A stretch of 64,000 nt of DNA. It comes from Pseudomonas paeninsulae. Lineage in GTDB: Bacteria > Pseudomonadota > Gammaproteobacteria > Pseudomonadales > Pseudomonadaceae. The stretch is from assembly GCF_035621475.1 (NCBI RefSeq), contig NZ_CP141799.1:3398501-3462500 (forward strand). The letters are read 5' to 3'. The notes under the pieces are model-generated. The model had not been told where the DNA came from. It made no database searches and saw nothing but the letters and a program-made list of their open reading frames with translations. Within the stretch, counting starts at the first letter, position 1; the number at the start of each line of letters is the position of its first letter. This document shows positions 8,514-17,511 of this stretch, one piece after another. The translations under genes were made by a program, and so were the position numbers.

Positions 8514-9062
8514 ATGTCCCTGGAACAGAATTACACCGCGATTCTTGGTCAATTAGGCGAGGATGTATCCCGCGAAGGCCTGGTCGATACCCCCAAGCGT
8601 GCAGCCAAAGCCATGCAGTATCTTTGCCGCGGTTATCAGCAAACCCTGGAAGAAGTCACCAACAACGCGCTGTTCAGCTCAGACAACAGTGAAATGGTGC
8701 TGGTCAAGCACATCGAGCTGTATTCGCTGTGCGAGCATCACCTGCTGCCCTTCATCGGCAAGGCCCACGTCGCCTACATTCCCAACGGCAAGGTGCTCGG
8801 CCTGTCCAAGGTTGCGCGGATCGTCGACATGTACGCGCGTCGCTTGCAGATCCAGGAGAATCTCAGCCGACAGATCGCCGAAGCCATCCAGCAAGTTACC
8901 GGCGCCCTTGGCGTCGCCGTGGTGATCGAGGCCCAACACATGTGCATGATGATGCGCGGGGTGGAGAAGCAGAACTCTTCGATGATCACCTCGGTGATGC
9001 TCGGTGAATTCCGTGACAACGCCGCCACCCGCAGCGAATTTCTCAGCCTGATCAGAAACTGA
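8514..9062 (+). CDS. folE: GTP cyclohydrolase I
   Basis: A 182-aa cytosolic homodecameric enzyme that converts GTP to 7,8-dihydroneopterin triphosphate, the first step of folate/pterin synthesis. The family signatures are present: [13 protein letters not shown], the zinc-site motif [21 protein letters not shown] (Cys and His ligands), [14 protein letters not shown], and [14 protein letters not shown] with the third zinc Cys. The start at 8514 follows ACAGGAAGA; a longer reading from 8433 would overlap the Smr gene. Length is typical for the short bacterial form (folE2-type in Pseudomonas). Confidence 0.95.
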   Translation: MSLEQNYTAILGQLGEDVSREGLVDTPKRAAKAMQYLCRGYQQTLEEVTNNALFSSDNSEMVLVKHIELYSLCEHHLLPFIGKAHVAYIPNGKVLGLSKVARIVDMYARRLQIQENLSRQIAEAIQQVTGALGVAVVIEAQHMCMMMRGVEKQNSSMITSVMLGEFRDNAATRSEFLSLIRN

Positions 9063-9328
9063 TCAGCGTCATGCCATGAGAAAACCTGGCTAGCGACACT
9101 CATCAGTCAGACGCAGGCAAGCTGCTTTGGTAGGAGGGCCGTCCCGGCGCGATGCTTTTTGGGCTGCAGGCCAGGCCTGCGAGCCACTTTTGCCTCAGGA
9201 CGCCCCCCTCCAGCCCTTGCCGATGTATCAGGCTACCCTCAGGCAAGACAAAGCCTTCGGCCTGATATCGCCAATCGAGTTGCCAGCACGCCTCCAGCCG
9301 CCACGTAGAGCCTGCACCCTCGCAGGCT
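9063..9328. other. Convergent intergenic region with hairpins
   Basis: No gene seen. A REP-like GTAGGAGGGCCGTCCCGGCG block starts at 9129, and a perfect 9-bp stem (AGAGCCTGC/GCAGGCTCT, 9307-9330) overlaps the stop of the minus-strand gene. No T-run follows either, so these are weak terminators at best. Confidence 0.5.
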
Positions 9329-9985
9329 CTAGCCCTCGGCTTCGCCCTGAAAATCCCCCATAAGCGGCGGCACATCCTCGGCGAACAAATGTGGATAGAC
9401 CGCTGCCAAATGGCTGAAGAACAGCTCTTCCGGCACGTCTGCGAAGCGCCCATGGTCGAGCAGATACTCCATGTAACGCTGACCTTGCTGATTGAACGGA
9501 TGGAATACGCTGTCACCAAGCCCATCGAACTCCAGCGGCGCCACCTTGAATACCCGACACAGCTCCAGGTTGAACGCCGGGGTAGCCTTGACCCAACGCC
9601 CCTGCAGATACAACTCGGTATAGCCGTGCATGGCAAACACCTCGCTGCGCAGCAACTCCAGCAACCGCGGGGTGGCCAGGTGGTTGCGCACATCGGCCAG
9701 ACCGATCCGCGCAGGGATCCCGCAATGCCGCGCACAGGCTGCCAGCAGCGTGGCCTTCGGCACGCAGTAGCTCTCGCCACTGAGTAGCGCATGACTGCCT
9801 TTCAGTGTTTGCGGGTCTCGACTGAATACATAGGGGTTGTAACGAATGCCATCGCGAACCGCGTAATACAGCCTGACTGCCTGCTCAACCGGATCGCGGC
9901 TGCCGCCGCGCGACGCTTCAGCGAACTCAATCAGCGCCGGGTGGTCACTATCGATGCAGCGGCCGGGTTGCAGATATTCATGCAT
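9329..9985 (-). CDS. Transglutaminase-like cysteine peptidase-fold protein
   Basis: A 218-aa protein with a transglutaminase-core fold. The nucleophile region ESYCVPKATLLAACARHCGIPAR (about residues 70-92) supplies the Cys. The His lies in AMHGYTELYL. In WVKATPAFN the usual third-residue Asp is not evident. Such stand-alone transglutaminase-like proteins act as peptidases or amide hydrolases; no substrate can be inferred. The start at 9985 follows AGGAGG six bases upstream; the longer frame is not supported. No signal peptide, so cytosolic. It is divergent from fadE. Confidence 0.8.
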   Translation of the reverse strand: MHEYLQPGRCIDSDHPALIEFAEASRGGSRDPVEQAVRLYYAVRDGIRYNPYVFSRDPQTLKGSHALLSGESYCVPKATLLAACARHCGIPARIGLADVRNHLATPRLLELLRSEVFAMHGYTELYLQGRWVKATPAFNLELCRVFKVAPLEFDGLGDSVFHPFNQQGQRYMEYLLDHGRFADVPEELFFSHLAAVYPHLFAEDVPPLMGDFQGEAEG

Positions 9986-10142
9986 CGTTGTTCCTCCTGA
10001 CGGAAAACCCAGTCTAACGACGCCGATCGAGCGCATGTCACGACAATCCGGCCAAGCTTGCCGCCCTTGTTGCCATCTTTGTGTGGATGGCGGCTAAACT
10101 CACCACTGGTTCTTTCCAACTCGTCGTCACGGAGGATTTTGC

Positions 10143-12590
10143 ATGCTCGCAGTCTGGTTGCTCATTCTGGTCGTTGCTACGGCCTACCTGGCCCACCGCC
10201 GCACCGCACCGCTGCCCGCTCTCGGCATGGTTGCCGGGTATCTGGTTCTCATGGGCCTATTTAGTCACGCCCCAACCTGGCTTTTGGCTGTTTTCTGGCT
10301 CGTGCTCCTGGTAGTGGCACTACCGCTGGCGCTGCCGGAACAACGGCGAAAACTGTTCAGCGCACCGATGTTCGCCTGGTTTCAGCGGGTACTGCCGCCC
10401 ATGTCGGCCACCGAACGCGATGCCATCGAAGCCGGTAGCGTCTGGTGGGATGGCGAACTCTTCAGCGGCCGGCCGGACTGGGACAAACTCCTGGCTTACC
10501 CCAAGGCGCAATTGAGCGAGGAGGAACAAGCCTTTATCGATGGCCCCACCGAACAACTCTGCGCGATGGTCAGTGACTGGGAAATCGGCCAGCAAATGGA
10601 CTTACCGGCCAAGGCCTGGGAACACATCAAGCAGCATGGCTTTTTCGCCCTGATCATCCCCAAGGAATACGGCGGCAAAGGCTTTTCCGCCTACGCCCAT
10701 TCCCAGGTAGCGATGAAACTGGCCACCCGCAGCGGCGACCTGGCATCCACCGTAATGGTGCCCAACTCACTCGGGCCGGCGGAGTTACTGCTGCACTACG
10801 GCACCGATGAGCAGCGCCAGCACTACCTGCCGCGCCTGGCGCGTGGCGATGACATCCCCTGCTTCGCCCTTACCGGCCCACTGGCCGGCTCGGACGCTGG
10901 AGCCATGCCCGACACGGGGATTATCTGCAAAGGTCAGTGGCAGGGCGAGGAAGTGCTCGGCTTGCGCCTGACCTGGGAAAAGCGTTACATCACCCTGGGC
11001 CCGGTCGCGACCCTGCTCGGCCTGGCATTCAAAGCCTACGACCCCGATCACTTGCTCGGAGAACAGGAAGACCTCGGCATCAGCCTGGCCCTGGTGCCCA
11101 CCGACACGCCTGGGGTGGAAATCGGCCGCCGCCATCTGCCACTCGGCGCCGCCTTCATGAACGGACCGAACTCGGGGAAAGACGTGTTCATCCCGCTGGA
11201 CTTCCTGATCGGCGGCCAGGACATGCTCGGCAAAGGCTGGATGATGCTGATGAACTGCCTGTCGGTGGGCCGTTCCATCTCTCTCCCGGCGGTAGGTACC
11301 GGAGCAGCCAAGTTCACCAGCCTGGTTACCGGCCAGTACAGCCAGATACGCGAGCAATTCAATGTACCGCTGGCGGCCTTCGAAGGTATTCAGGAGGCCC
11401 TGGCACGCATCGGCGGCAACGCCTGGCTGATGGACAGCGCGCGCATACTCACCGCCAACGCAGTGGATCTGGGCGAAAAGCCGTCGGTGCTCTCGGCGAT
11501 TCTCAAATACCACCTGACCGAACGTGGCCGCGAATGCATCAGCCACGCCATGGACGTGCACGGTGGCAAGGGCATCATCATGGGCCCTAACAACTACCTG
11601 GCCCGTTCCTGGCAAGGCGCGCCGATTTTCATCACCGTGGAAGGCGCCAACATCCTCTCGCGCAATCTGATGATCTTCGGCCAGGGCGCGATTCGCTGCC
11701 ACCCCTACGTACTCAAAGAAATGGCCCTGGCCGACCGCGAAGACCAACAGCAGGCACTGCTGGAATTCGACGAACTGCTGCTGCAACACATCGGCTTTGC
11801 CGTGAGCAACGCAGCCAGCAGCCTGCTCCTCAGCCTCGGCCTGGGCCGGTTCAGCGAGGCGCCGGGCGACAACCTCAGCCGTCCCTACTTTCGTGCACTG
11901 AATCGCCTGGCGGCAGCCTTCGCCCTGATTGCCGACTTGAGCATGATGCTATTGGGCGGCGAACTGAAACGCCGCGAACGGCTTTCCGCACGCCTGGGCG
12001 ATGTACTCAGCCACCTGTACCTGGCCTCGGCGGCGCTCAAGCGCTACCACGACCTGGATTACCCGGCGCATTCACGCCCACTGCTGTGCTGGGCCATGGA
12101 AGAAAGCCTGGGCCACGCCGAGCAGGCGCTGGATGAACTGCTCAGCAACTTCCCCAACAAACTGCTCGGTTGCGCCTTGCGCGTACTGGTCTTCCCCTTC
12201 GGCCGTCGGCACAAAGGCCCGAGCGATGCACAGGATGCCCAGGTCGCCGAGATCATCGGACGCAACAGCGGCGATCCGGCCCTGGAAGAGTTGCTCGCCG
12301 GCTGCTACCGCCCACAGGCGGAGAACGACCCGGTGGCCGCCCTGCAGCAGGCGATGGATCTGTTGCAAAGCGTGCAACCCCTGCAGAAAAAACTGCACCA
12401 GGCACTCAAGGACGGCCAACTGCAGGAGGTGCCGGGACAGAGCCTGATCGACGCCGCAGCCAGTGCCGGTATCCTCACCGCAGAAGAAGCACAGAGCCTG
12501 CACCAGGCCGAAGCAGCGAGACGCGTGGTGATCGACGTCGACGACTTCGCCAAGGAAGAACTGAAGCTCGGCCGCGGCAAGGTGCGCTAG
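10143..12590 (+). CDS. fadE: Acyl-CoA dehydrogenase FadE
   Basis: An 815-aa FAD-dependent acyl-CoA dehydrogenase of the long FadE type (E. coli FadE is about the same length), catalysing the first oxidation of fatty acyl-CoA in beta-oxidation. Two or three hydrophobic segments lie in the first 70 residues (membrane anchor). These are followed by the dehydrogenase core with IIPKEYGGKGFSAYAHSQ, CFALTGPLAGSDAG (flavin region) and HAMDVHGGKGIIMGPNNYL. The C-terminal ~250 residues are the FadE-specific helical extension (DUF1974-like). The ribosome site ACGGAGG is 7 nt before the ATG. It is followed by a PA2817-type gene, as in other Pseudomonas. Confidence 0.95.
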   Translation: MLAVWLLILVVATAYLAHRRTAPLPALGMVAGYLVLMGLFSHAPTWLLAVFWLVLLVVALPLALPEQRRKLFSAPMFAWFQRVLPPMSATERDAIEAGSVWWDGELFSGRPDWDKLLAYPKAQLSEEEQAFIDGPTEQLCAMVSDWEIGQQMDLPAKAWEHIKQHGFFALIIPKEYGGKGFSAYAHSQVAMKLATRSGDLASTVMVPNSLGPAELLLHYGTDEQRQHYLPRLARGDDIPCFALTGPLAGSDAGAMPDTGIICKGQWQGEEVLGLRLTWEKRYITLGPVATLLGLAFKAYDPDHLLGEQEDLGISLALVPTDTPGVEIGRRHLPLGAAFMNGPNSGKDVFIPLDFLIGGQDMLGKGWMMLMNCLSVGRSISLPAVGTGAAKFTSLVTGQYSQIREQFNVPLAAFEGIQEALARIGGNAWLMDSARILTANAVDLGEKPSVLSAILKYHLTERGRECISHAMDVHGGKGIIMGPNNYLARSWQGAPIFITVEGANILSRNLMIFGQGAIRCHPYVLKEMALADREDQQQALLEFDELLLQHIGFAVSNAASSLLLSLGLGRFSEAPGDNLSRPYFRALNRLAAAFALIADLSMMLLGGELKRRERLSARLGDVLSHLYLASAALKRYHDLDYPAHSRPLLCWAMEESLGHAEQALDELLSNFPNKLLGCALRVLVFPFGRRHKGPSDAQDAQVAEIIGRNSGDPALEELLAGCYRPQAENDPVAALQQAMDLLQSVQPLQKKLHQALKDGQLQEVPGQSLIDAAASAGILTAEEAQSLHQAEAARRVVIDVDDFAKEELKLGRGKVR

Positions 12591-12756
12591 AGTCACTGTT
12601 TAGCGTCATGCTCCCGCAGACTGTGCCGTGCGCAGCAAGGGTGCTGGCGCACGGTGGATCCTACCCCGGCCTAGCGCAGTAGTTGTTCACGGCCAGGGAC
12701 AGTGGGCGCGCAGAGCCTTATACTTGCGCGCCCGTTTTACCTACAGGATTTTTGTC

Positions 12757-13167
12757 ATGGCCAACGCCCACCTCGACCATCACCTCGCCCTGCTCGCCCA
12801 TCTGCGCACCATTCTGGTTGCCTTGGGCGAAGCCGAGCAGATTCTCGATGACAGCCATGCCATGTACCTGGAACGCTATGACGAATTGCTGGCCGATCTG
12901 CCGAACGATCCGGAAGCCAGCCTCTACCTCGGCCAGGATCTGATCAGCCAGATCTTCCAGCGCTACCCGCAAATCGCTCATCTGGTCCCGCGCGACCTGT
13001 TGTGGTTCTTCGGTGGCGACTGCCTGCATTTCATGCCCGACGAAGAAATCGAGATGTACCAGACGCTGGAAGAGCACCGCTTCGAAGCCCTGGAAAACGA
13101 CGAGCCATTCGACTGGAATCAGGAAAAACAGCTGCTGACCATGCCCGTGCAAGGCAGCAAGCACTAG
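12757..13167 (+). CDS. PA2817 family protein
   Basis: A 136-aa acidic cytosolic protein, mostly helical, with Leu/His-rich N terminus (DHHLALLAHLRTILVALGEAEQIL) and a conserved core DLLWFFGGDCLHFMPDEEIEMYQ. It matches the small conserved hypothetical found after fadE in Pseudomonas; function unknown. Start at 12757 has a modest site (CAGGAT). Its TAG stop lies inside the CTAG direct repeat made by the adjacent insertion sequence, so the IS landed on the last codon and regenerated the stop. The gene's natural terminator at 14757 is now 1.6 kb away. Confidence 0.8.
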   Translation: MANAHLDHHLALLAHLRTILVALGEAEQILDDSHAMYLERYDELLADLPNDPEASLYLGQDLISQIFQRYPQIAHLVPRDLLWFFGGDCLHFMPDEEIEMYQTLEEHRFEALENDEPFDWNQEKQLLTMPVQGSKH

Positions 13168-14738
13168 CAGCCTGTCGGACTTGAGTTCATGAACGGGGAT
13201 ATCAATAGTGAGGCGAAGCGATTCGCCCCACTATTGAGGTATTTCCAGGCTTTTTTGCCCCGAATTTCCTGAGAACGAGCGGGTTTAGTTCATTTCTACC
13301 CACACTGGACGGATTTGTGGCGCAAAACGGCCATGCGTTTCAAATTCCAGGCCAGACATACCAGGCGCCATTCGCCGCTCACCTTGTCCTTGCCTCGCAG
13401 CAGAAACTGGCGAAAACCCATGACCGACTTGATGATGCCGAACACCAGTTCCACCGTCTGTTTGCGCAGCGCATAGAGGCGGCGCCCCGGCTGGCTCTTG
13501 AGTTTGTGCGCCATGCGTTGTTGCACTGTGGCATCAGCGTCGAGCGCTGCCAGCTCCTCGAAGCGCGCTTTCCAGTGCGGGTGATGATCTTCGCGTGCCA
13601 CCGCCAGGTAGGGCTCGATTCCCGCCGCCTCGCAGGCGGCGATGTTGCTTTCGCTGTTGTAGCCACAGTCCCCGAGCACCACGTTCACCTGACCCAATGA
13701 CTCCGGTAGCGCCTTGAGCTCGGCCAGCATGGGGACGACTTGTTGCTTGTCGTTGCCCGCCTGAGTGAGGCCTGGCGCCACCACCAACAGGGTGTCGGTA
13801 TCCACTGCGGCCTGGGCGTTGTAGCACTGTTCGAAGCCGCCGCCAGCCACCCGCATGATGCGCGAGTCTTCGTCGGTGAGGTTGATTTGGTCGTGTTCGG
13901 TAGGCCCTTCCACTGGGGCTTTGGGCGGCTTGCCGCCGGGCTTCTTGCCCGTTTCTGCCGTGCGCGCCGCACGCTTGGCAAGCTTCTCTTGGTAGGCGGC
14001 CTGATCCTGCTCGAAACGCGCACGGGCGCGCACCTCGATCTTGGCCTTCGCCGCGGCCATGGCGAGCAAGCGATCTTGCCGGCGTTTGATCTCGTCCGGC
14101 AGATCGATGCCGACGGGGAGCTCTGCCTGGTCGGCCCGTTCAGCCAGCGCCAGGAGCTCCTGCACTTCGGCCTTGAGCTGGCGTTCGAGTGTCTGGATAT
14201 GGCCATAGGACAGTGCACTGTGGCGTGAGGCGTTGGCATGCAGCTTGGTGCCGTCGAGGCTGATGGTGCCGAGCTTGAGCAGCTTCATCTCGCCCGCCAG
14301 CTCCAGCACCTGAAGGAAGATGCCGGCCAACTCGTCGAGGAAGCGGCGGCGGAAGCTGGCCAGGGTGTCGTGATCGGGGTGACTGCCTGAGGCCAGGTAG
14401 CGAAAGGCGAGCGAGTCGTAAGTGGCGCGTTCGATCATACGGCTGGAAAAGGTGCCGGTGGCATAGCCATAGACCAGCAGACTAAGCAGCACCTCGGGGT
14501 GATAGGCGGCGCTGCCGCGTCCGCCATAACGCCGGGTGAGCGCACTCAAGTCGAGCCGTTCGATGGCTTCGAGAATGAAACGGGCCAGGTGGGCTTCTGG
14601 CAGCCAGTCATCCATCGATGGCGGGAGCAGGTAGTCAGTCTTGCGGTCGATCGGACGAAAGCGGCTCATGCGGAGGCATCGGCTGGGCGGTGTCGGGATT
14701 ATCCTGGAATCCAGTGATTAAGTCCGACAGGCTGCTAG
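13164..14738. mobile_element. Intact IS1182-type insertion sequence with CTAG target duplication
   Basis: The element body is 13168-14734 (1567 bp), bounded by perfect 15-bp inverted ends CAGCCTGTCGGACTT (13168-13182) and its complement (14720-14734). Each end is flanked by CTAG (13164-13167 and 14735-14738), a 4-bp palindromic target duplication. One transposase gene is carried on the minus strand. All parts look intact, implying a recent insertion. Confidence 0.9.
13296..14669 (-). CDS. IS1182 family transposase
   Basis: A 457-aa DDE transposase. It has the N-terminal DUF772-type helical domain (YHPEVLLSLLVYGYATGTFSSRMIE, then SGSHPDHDTLASFRRRF), and the DDE core begins with LGTISLDGTKLHANAS (first Asp). 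A long charged helical insertion of about 100 residues follows. The later catalytic parts are VVLGDCGYNSESN (second Asp) and the C-terminal RKQTVELVFGIIKSVMGFRQFLLRG motif (Glu). No frameshift or stop seen. The ATG at 14669 has a modest upstream GATGCC region; the promoter is probably within the right end of the element. Confidence 0.93.
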   Translation of the reverse strand: MSRFRPIDRKTDYLLPPSMDDWLPEAHLARFILEAIERLDLSALTRRYGGRGSAAYHPEVLLSLLVYGYATGTFSSRMIERATYDSLAFRYLASGSHPDHDTLASFRRRFLDELAGIFLQVLELAGEMKLLKLGTISLDGTKLHANASRHSALSYGHIQTLERQLKAEVQELLALAERADQAELPVGIDLPDEIKRRQDRLLAMAAAKAKIEVRARARFEQDQAAYQEKLAKRAARTAETGKKPGGKPPKAPVEGPTEHDQINLTDEDSRIMRVAGGGFEQCYNAQAAVDTDTLLVVAPGLTQAGNDKQQVVPMLAELKALPESLGQVNVVLGDCGYNSESNIAACEAAGIEPYLAVAREDHHPHWKARFEELAALDADATVQQRMAHKLKSQPGRRLYALRKQTVELVFGIIKSVMGFRQFLLRGKDKVSGEWRLVCLAWNLKRMAVLRHKSVQCG

Positions 14739-14756
14739 TAGCGCTAGCTGATAAAC

Positions 14757-14792
14757 GAAAAAGCCCGCACGGCATTCCCGGCGGGCTTTTTC
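14757..14792. terminator. Bidirectional intrinsic terminator
   Basis: A 12-bp perfect stem GAAAAAGCCCGC/GCGGGCTTTTTC with a 12-nt loop. Its position suggests it was the natural terminator of the PA2817-family gene before the IS came between. Confidence 0.88.
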
Positions 14793-14816
14793 TTGCATCA
14801 CACATACTACGGATAC

Positions 14817-14844
14817 AAAAACGCCGCTCAGTGAGCGGCGTTTT
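14817..14844 (-). terminator. Terminator of the tRNA operon
   Basis: On the minus strand the stem AAAACGCCGCTC/GAGCGGCGTTTT has a 3-nt loop and a trailing T-run. It lies 8 bp after the last tRNA. Confidence 0.88.
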
Positions 14845-14852
14845 CGTTTATT

Positions 14853-14928
<76 letters not shown>

Positions 14929-14947
14929 GGTGTATCTACAACAAAAA

Positions 14948-15023
14948 TGGCGTCCCCTAGGGGACTCGAACCCCTGTTACCGCCGTGAAAGGGCGGTGTC
15001 CTAGGCCACTAGACGAAGGGGAC
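14948..15023 (-). tRNA. tRNA-Glu (TTC), copy 2
   Basis: A 76-nt cloverleaf with encoded CCA. Acceptor GTCCCCT/AGGGGAC, anticodon TTC in CCTTTCACGG, T-arm with GGTTCGAGTCC. Identical to the copy at 15200-15275. Confidence 0.97.
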
Positions 15024-15096
15024 CTGGAACTTATTACATCACCCGGCTAATCACCGACTGACCCAAGCAGCACCTGTTGAGTGCCACTTGAAAATC

Positions 15097-15172
<76 letters not shown>

Positions 15173-15199
15173 ATATACAACCGACATCTACAACAATAA

Positions 15200-15275
15200 T
15201 GGCGTCCCCTAGGGGACTCGAACCCCTGTTACCGCCGTGAAAGGGCGGTGTCCTAGGCCACTAGACGAAGGGGAC
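15200..15275 (-). tRNA. tRNA-Glu (TTC), copy 1
   Basis: Same 76-nt sequence as 14948-15023. First gene of the operon, about 75 nt downstream of the -10 box. Confidence 0.97.
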
Positions 15276-15349
15276 GCAACCCGGAACCTGCAATACACTT
15301 TCCGGCTCCCTGCTCACTGCAATAAAGCATTGCGCTGGAAGTGGCGCGC

Positions 15350-15378
15350 ATTCTATGGATCCTGCGCAGAGTCGTCAA
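15350..15378 (-). promoter_or_regulatory. Sigma-70 promoter of the tRNA operon
   Basis: On the minus strand, -35 TTGACG (15378-15373), a 17-bp spacer, and -10 TAGAAT (15355-15350), followed by the GC-rich discriminator GCGCGCC. The GC-rich discriminator is typical of stable-RNA promoters repressed by ppGpp in the stringent response. Confidence 0.85.
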
Positions 15379-15497
15379 CCTCTCTGTAATTTTTTTTATA
15401 AATCAACGACTTCAGGCTAGATTATAAGGCGGCTCTATCAGCACCGGAGCTAAGGCACTACACTCCGACGAAAACCAGCACTCGCGAGGCGGTACCG

Positions 15498-16268
15498 ATG
15501 TCCCCACTGGTAATTACCCTGCTGATTGTCGGCGGCATCGCTCTATTGATCGCCATTGCCTACGTCAATCACATGGTCGAGAACAACAAGCTGGAAAAGG
15601 CCCGCCTCCGGACCGAGCTCAATGACCGCATCCGCCGCTGCGCCAATCTATCCGAAACCTTGCCCGGACAGCTGATGACGCCCCAGCTGAAGCTCATGCT
15701 CAGCCGCCTGCAAATGCACTTTACCCAGCGCCTGGTGCAATTACAGCCAGGCAATGCCGACAGCAAAGCGCAACTGGAAGCACTGCGCCAGTTGATTGCC
15801 CAGGGCGATGCGATCCCGGTACAGAATCCTCCACAGCAGATCATCAGCGAAGTCAAAGCCAAAGAAGCGCGTTTTCAACTGGAAAGCCTGCACGGACAAA
15901 TCACCCGCTGCGCCCAGGATGGCATCCTGCCGACCAATGAAGCCAAGCACTGGGTCAATGAAATTCGCCACATGCTGGTGCAACTGCATATCGAACTGTT
16001 CGGCAACCTCGGCCATCAGGCCCTGCAACAGAACCAGCCCGGGCAAGCGCGCCTGGCGTTCGAGCGCGGGGTGCAGTACTTGCGCAAACAGGCCGATGCC
16101 GTGCGCTACCAGGCTCCACTGCAAAAATTCGAAAGCCAGCTCGCGCGGGCCAATGCCATGGTGGTGGACATGGGCACGCCTGCAGCCGACGACGCCAGTG
16201 AGCTGACCGAGGGCCTGAAAAGCCTGGATGGCGATGCAGATTGGAAGAAGAAGAATATTTACGACTGA
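15498..16268 (+). CDS. Conserved hypothetical membrane-anchored coiled-coil protein
   Basis: A 256-aa protein with one N-terminal transmembrane helix (about residues 4-24, VITLLIVGGIALLIAIAYV) and then a long, highly charged helical body with predicted coiled-coil character (KLEKARLRTELNDRIRRC; SEVKAKEARFQLESLHGQI), ending in an acidic tail. Homologues in Pseudomonas are sometimes labelled DNA repair protein, but I see no nuclease or nucleic-acid motif, and the anchor argues for a membrane-associated role. It is followed 45 bp later by a glutathione S-transferase gene, probably cotranscribed. Confidence 0.7.
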   Translation: MSPLVITLLIVGGIALLIAIAYVNHMVENNKLEKARLRTELNDRIRRCANLSETLPGQLMTPQLKLMLSRLQMHFTQRLVQLQPGNADSKAQLEALRQLIAQGDAIPVQNPPQQIISEVKAKEARFQLESLHGQITRCAQDGILPTNEAKHWVNEIRHMLVQLHIELFGNLGHQALQQNQPGQARLAFERGVQYLRKQADAVRYQAPLQKFESQLARANAMVVDMGTPAADDASELTEGLKSLDGDADWKKKNIYD

Positions 16269-16313
16269 GTCCGACAGCCACACGCCTTAATCCACCGCAG
16301 ACAAGGACATTCG

Positions 16314-16976
16314 ATGAGCCTGACCGTGTATGGCGCCCCGCTTTCGCCCTTCGTACGCAAAGTACGCCTGTGCCTGGCGGAGAAAGACCTCGAGTATCAA
16401 CTGGAAATCGTTCTGCCCTTTGGCCAGCCCGCCTGGTATCGCCAACTCAGTCCACTGGGTCGCATCCCGGCCTTGAAGGATGGCGATTTCAGCCTGGCCG
16501 ACTCCAGCGTGATCTGCCAGTACCTGGAAGACAACTACCCCGAGCGCACCCACCTGCAGGGCCAGAGCGCCGAGCAGCGCGCCCGCGTACGCTGGCTGGA
16601 AAAATACAGCGACTACGAGTTGGCACCACTGTGCACCTTCAGCGTCTTCCGCAACCGCGCCCTGAAGCCGTCCATGGGTCAGCCCTGCGATGAGGCAGCA
16701 GTACAGACCACGCTGACGGAAAAGCTACCGGCGCACTTCGACTACCTGGAGCAGAGCCTGGGCACCGCCGAGTACTTCGTCGGCGATAGCCTGACCCTGG
16801 CCGACCTGGCATTTGCCTGCCAGATAATCAACATGGAACATGGCGATGAGCAGCTGGATGCCCAGCGCTGGCCGAGCCTGGCCGCCCTGCATCAGCGGGT
16901 GAAAGCGCGTCCCTCGGTGCAAGCCCTATTGCCCGGCGAGCAGAAGATGCTGGCCAAGATGGCCGCCAAAGCTTGA
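16314..16976 (+). CDS. Glutathione S-transferase family protein
   Basis: A 220-aa cytosolic GST-fold protein. The N-terminal thioredoxin-like domain (residues 1-80) begins LTVYGAPLSPFVRKVRLCLAE, with the Ser/Phe-Val active-site region and the LGRIPALKDGDFSLADSSVICQYLE glutathione-binding motif. The C-terminal helical domain (90-215) includes the N-capping motif GDSLTLADLAFAC. Such enzymes conjugate or transfer glutathione. Start ATG follows GACAAGGACATTCG. The tail overlaps nothing; msrC is convergent 52 bp downstream. Confidence 0.88.
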   Translation: MSLTVYGAPLSPFVRKVRLCLAEKDLEYQLEIVLPFGQPAWYRQLSPLGRIPALKDGDFSLADSSVICQYLEDNYPERTHLQGQSAEQRARVRWLEKYSDYELAPLCTFSVFRNRALKPSMGQPCDEAAVQTTLTEKLPAHFDYLEQSLGTAEYFVGDSLTLADLAFACQIINMEHGDEQLDAQRWPSLAALHQRVKARPSVQALLPGEQKMLAKMAAKA

Positions 16977-17028
16977 TCCAGCGCTGGGCTGAAGCGCAGC
17001 GCCGCCAAGCCCAACTCGCCCGGCGGTG

Positions 17029-17511
17029 TCAACAGTCGCTAAGCTGCAAGAAAATCTCGACCAACCGCTCGATCCCGAGCTGGTCCGCGGCCGTAAAGCG
17101 GGCCAACTGCGGACTATCCAGATCCAGCACGCCGATCAGCTGCCCAGCCTTCAACAGCGGCACCACCAGCTCGCTGCGCGAGGCACTGTCGCAGGCGATA
17201 TGCCCGGCAAAGGCGTGCACATCCTCCACCCGCTGCGTCTGCCAGGTAGCCGCAGCCACCCCGCACACCCCGCGCCCCAGGGGTATGCGCACACACGCCA
17301 CCCGCCCCTGGAATGGCCCCAGCACCAGCTCATCGCCCCGCGCCAAGTAGAAACCCGCCCAATTCAGCTCGCTCAGCTCCTGGAACAACAAGGCGCAGAA
17401 CTGCGCGGCGTTGGCAATGAAATCCCGCTCATCTGCCAACAGTGCCTGCAGTTGCGCGGCCAGCAGTGAATAGTCATCGGACTCAGGGCCAGTGTGCGCA
17501 AGGTCGATCAT
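17029..17511 (-). CDS. msrC: Free methionine-(R)-sulfoxide reductase (GAF domain)
   Basis: A 160-aa GAF-domain enzyme of the fRMsr (YebR/MsrC) family, reducing free Met-R-sulfoxide with thioredoxin. The family signatures are NWAGFYL, LGPFQGRVACVRIPLGRGVCG and HIACDSASRSELVVPL, giving the three conserved catalytic/resolving Cys (VAC, GVC, IAC). It overlaps the upstream ATPase gene by 4 bp (ATGA), so the two are translationally coupled. It adds to the cluster of sulfoxide/peroxide repair genes here (msrB, gpx). Confidence 0.9.
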   Translation of the reverse strand: MIDLAHTGPESDDYSLLAAQLQALLADERDFIANAAQFCALLFQELSELNWAGFYLARGDELVLGPFQGRVACVRIPLGRGVCGVAAATWQTQRVEDVHAFAGHIACDSASRSELVVPLLKAGQLIGVLDLDSPQLARFTAADQLGIERLVEIFLQLSDC

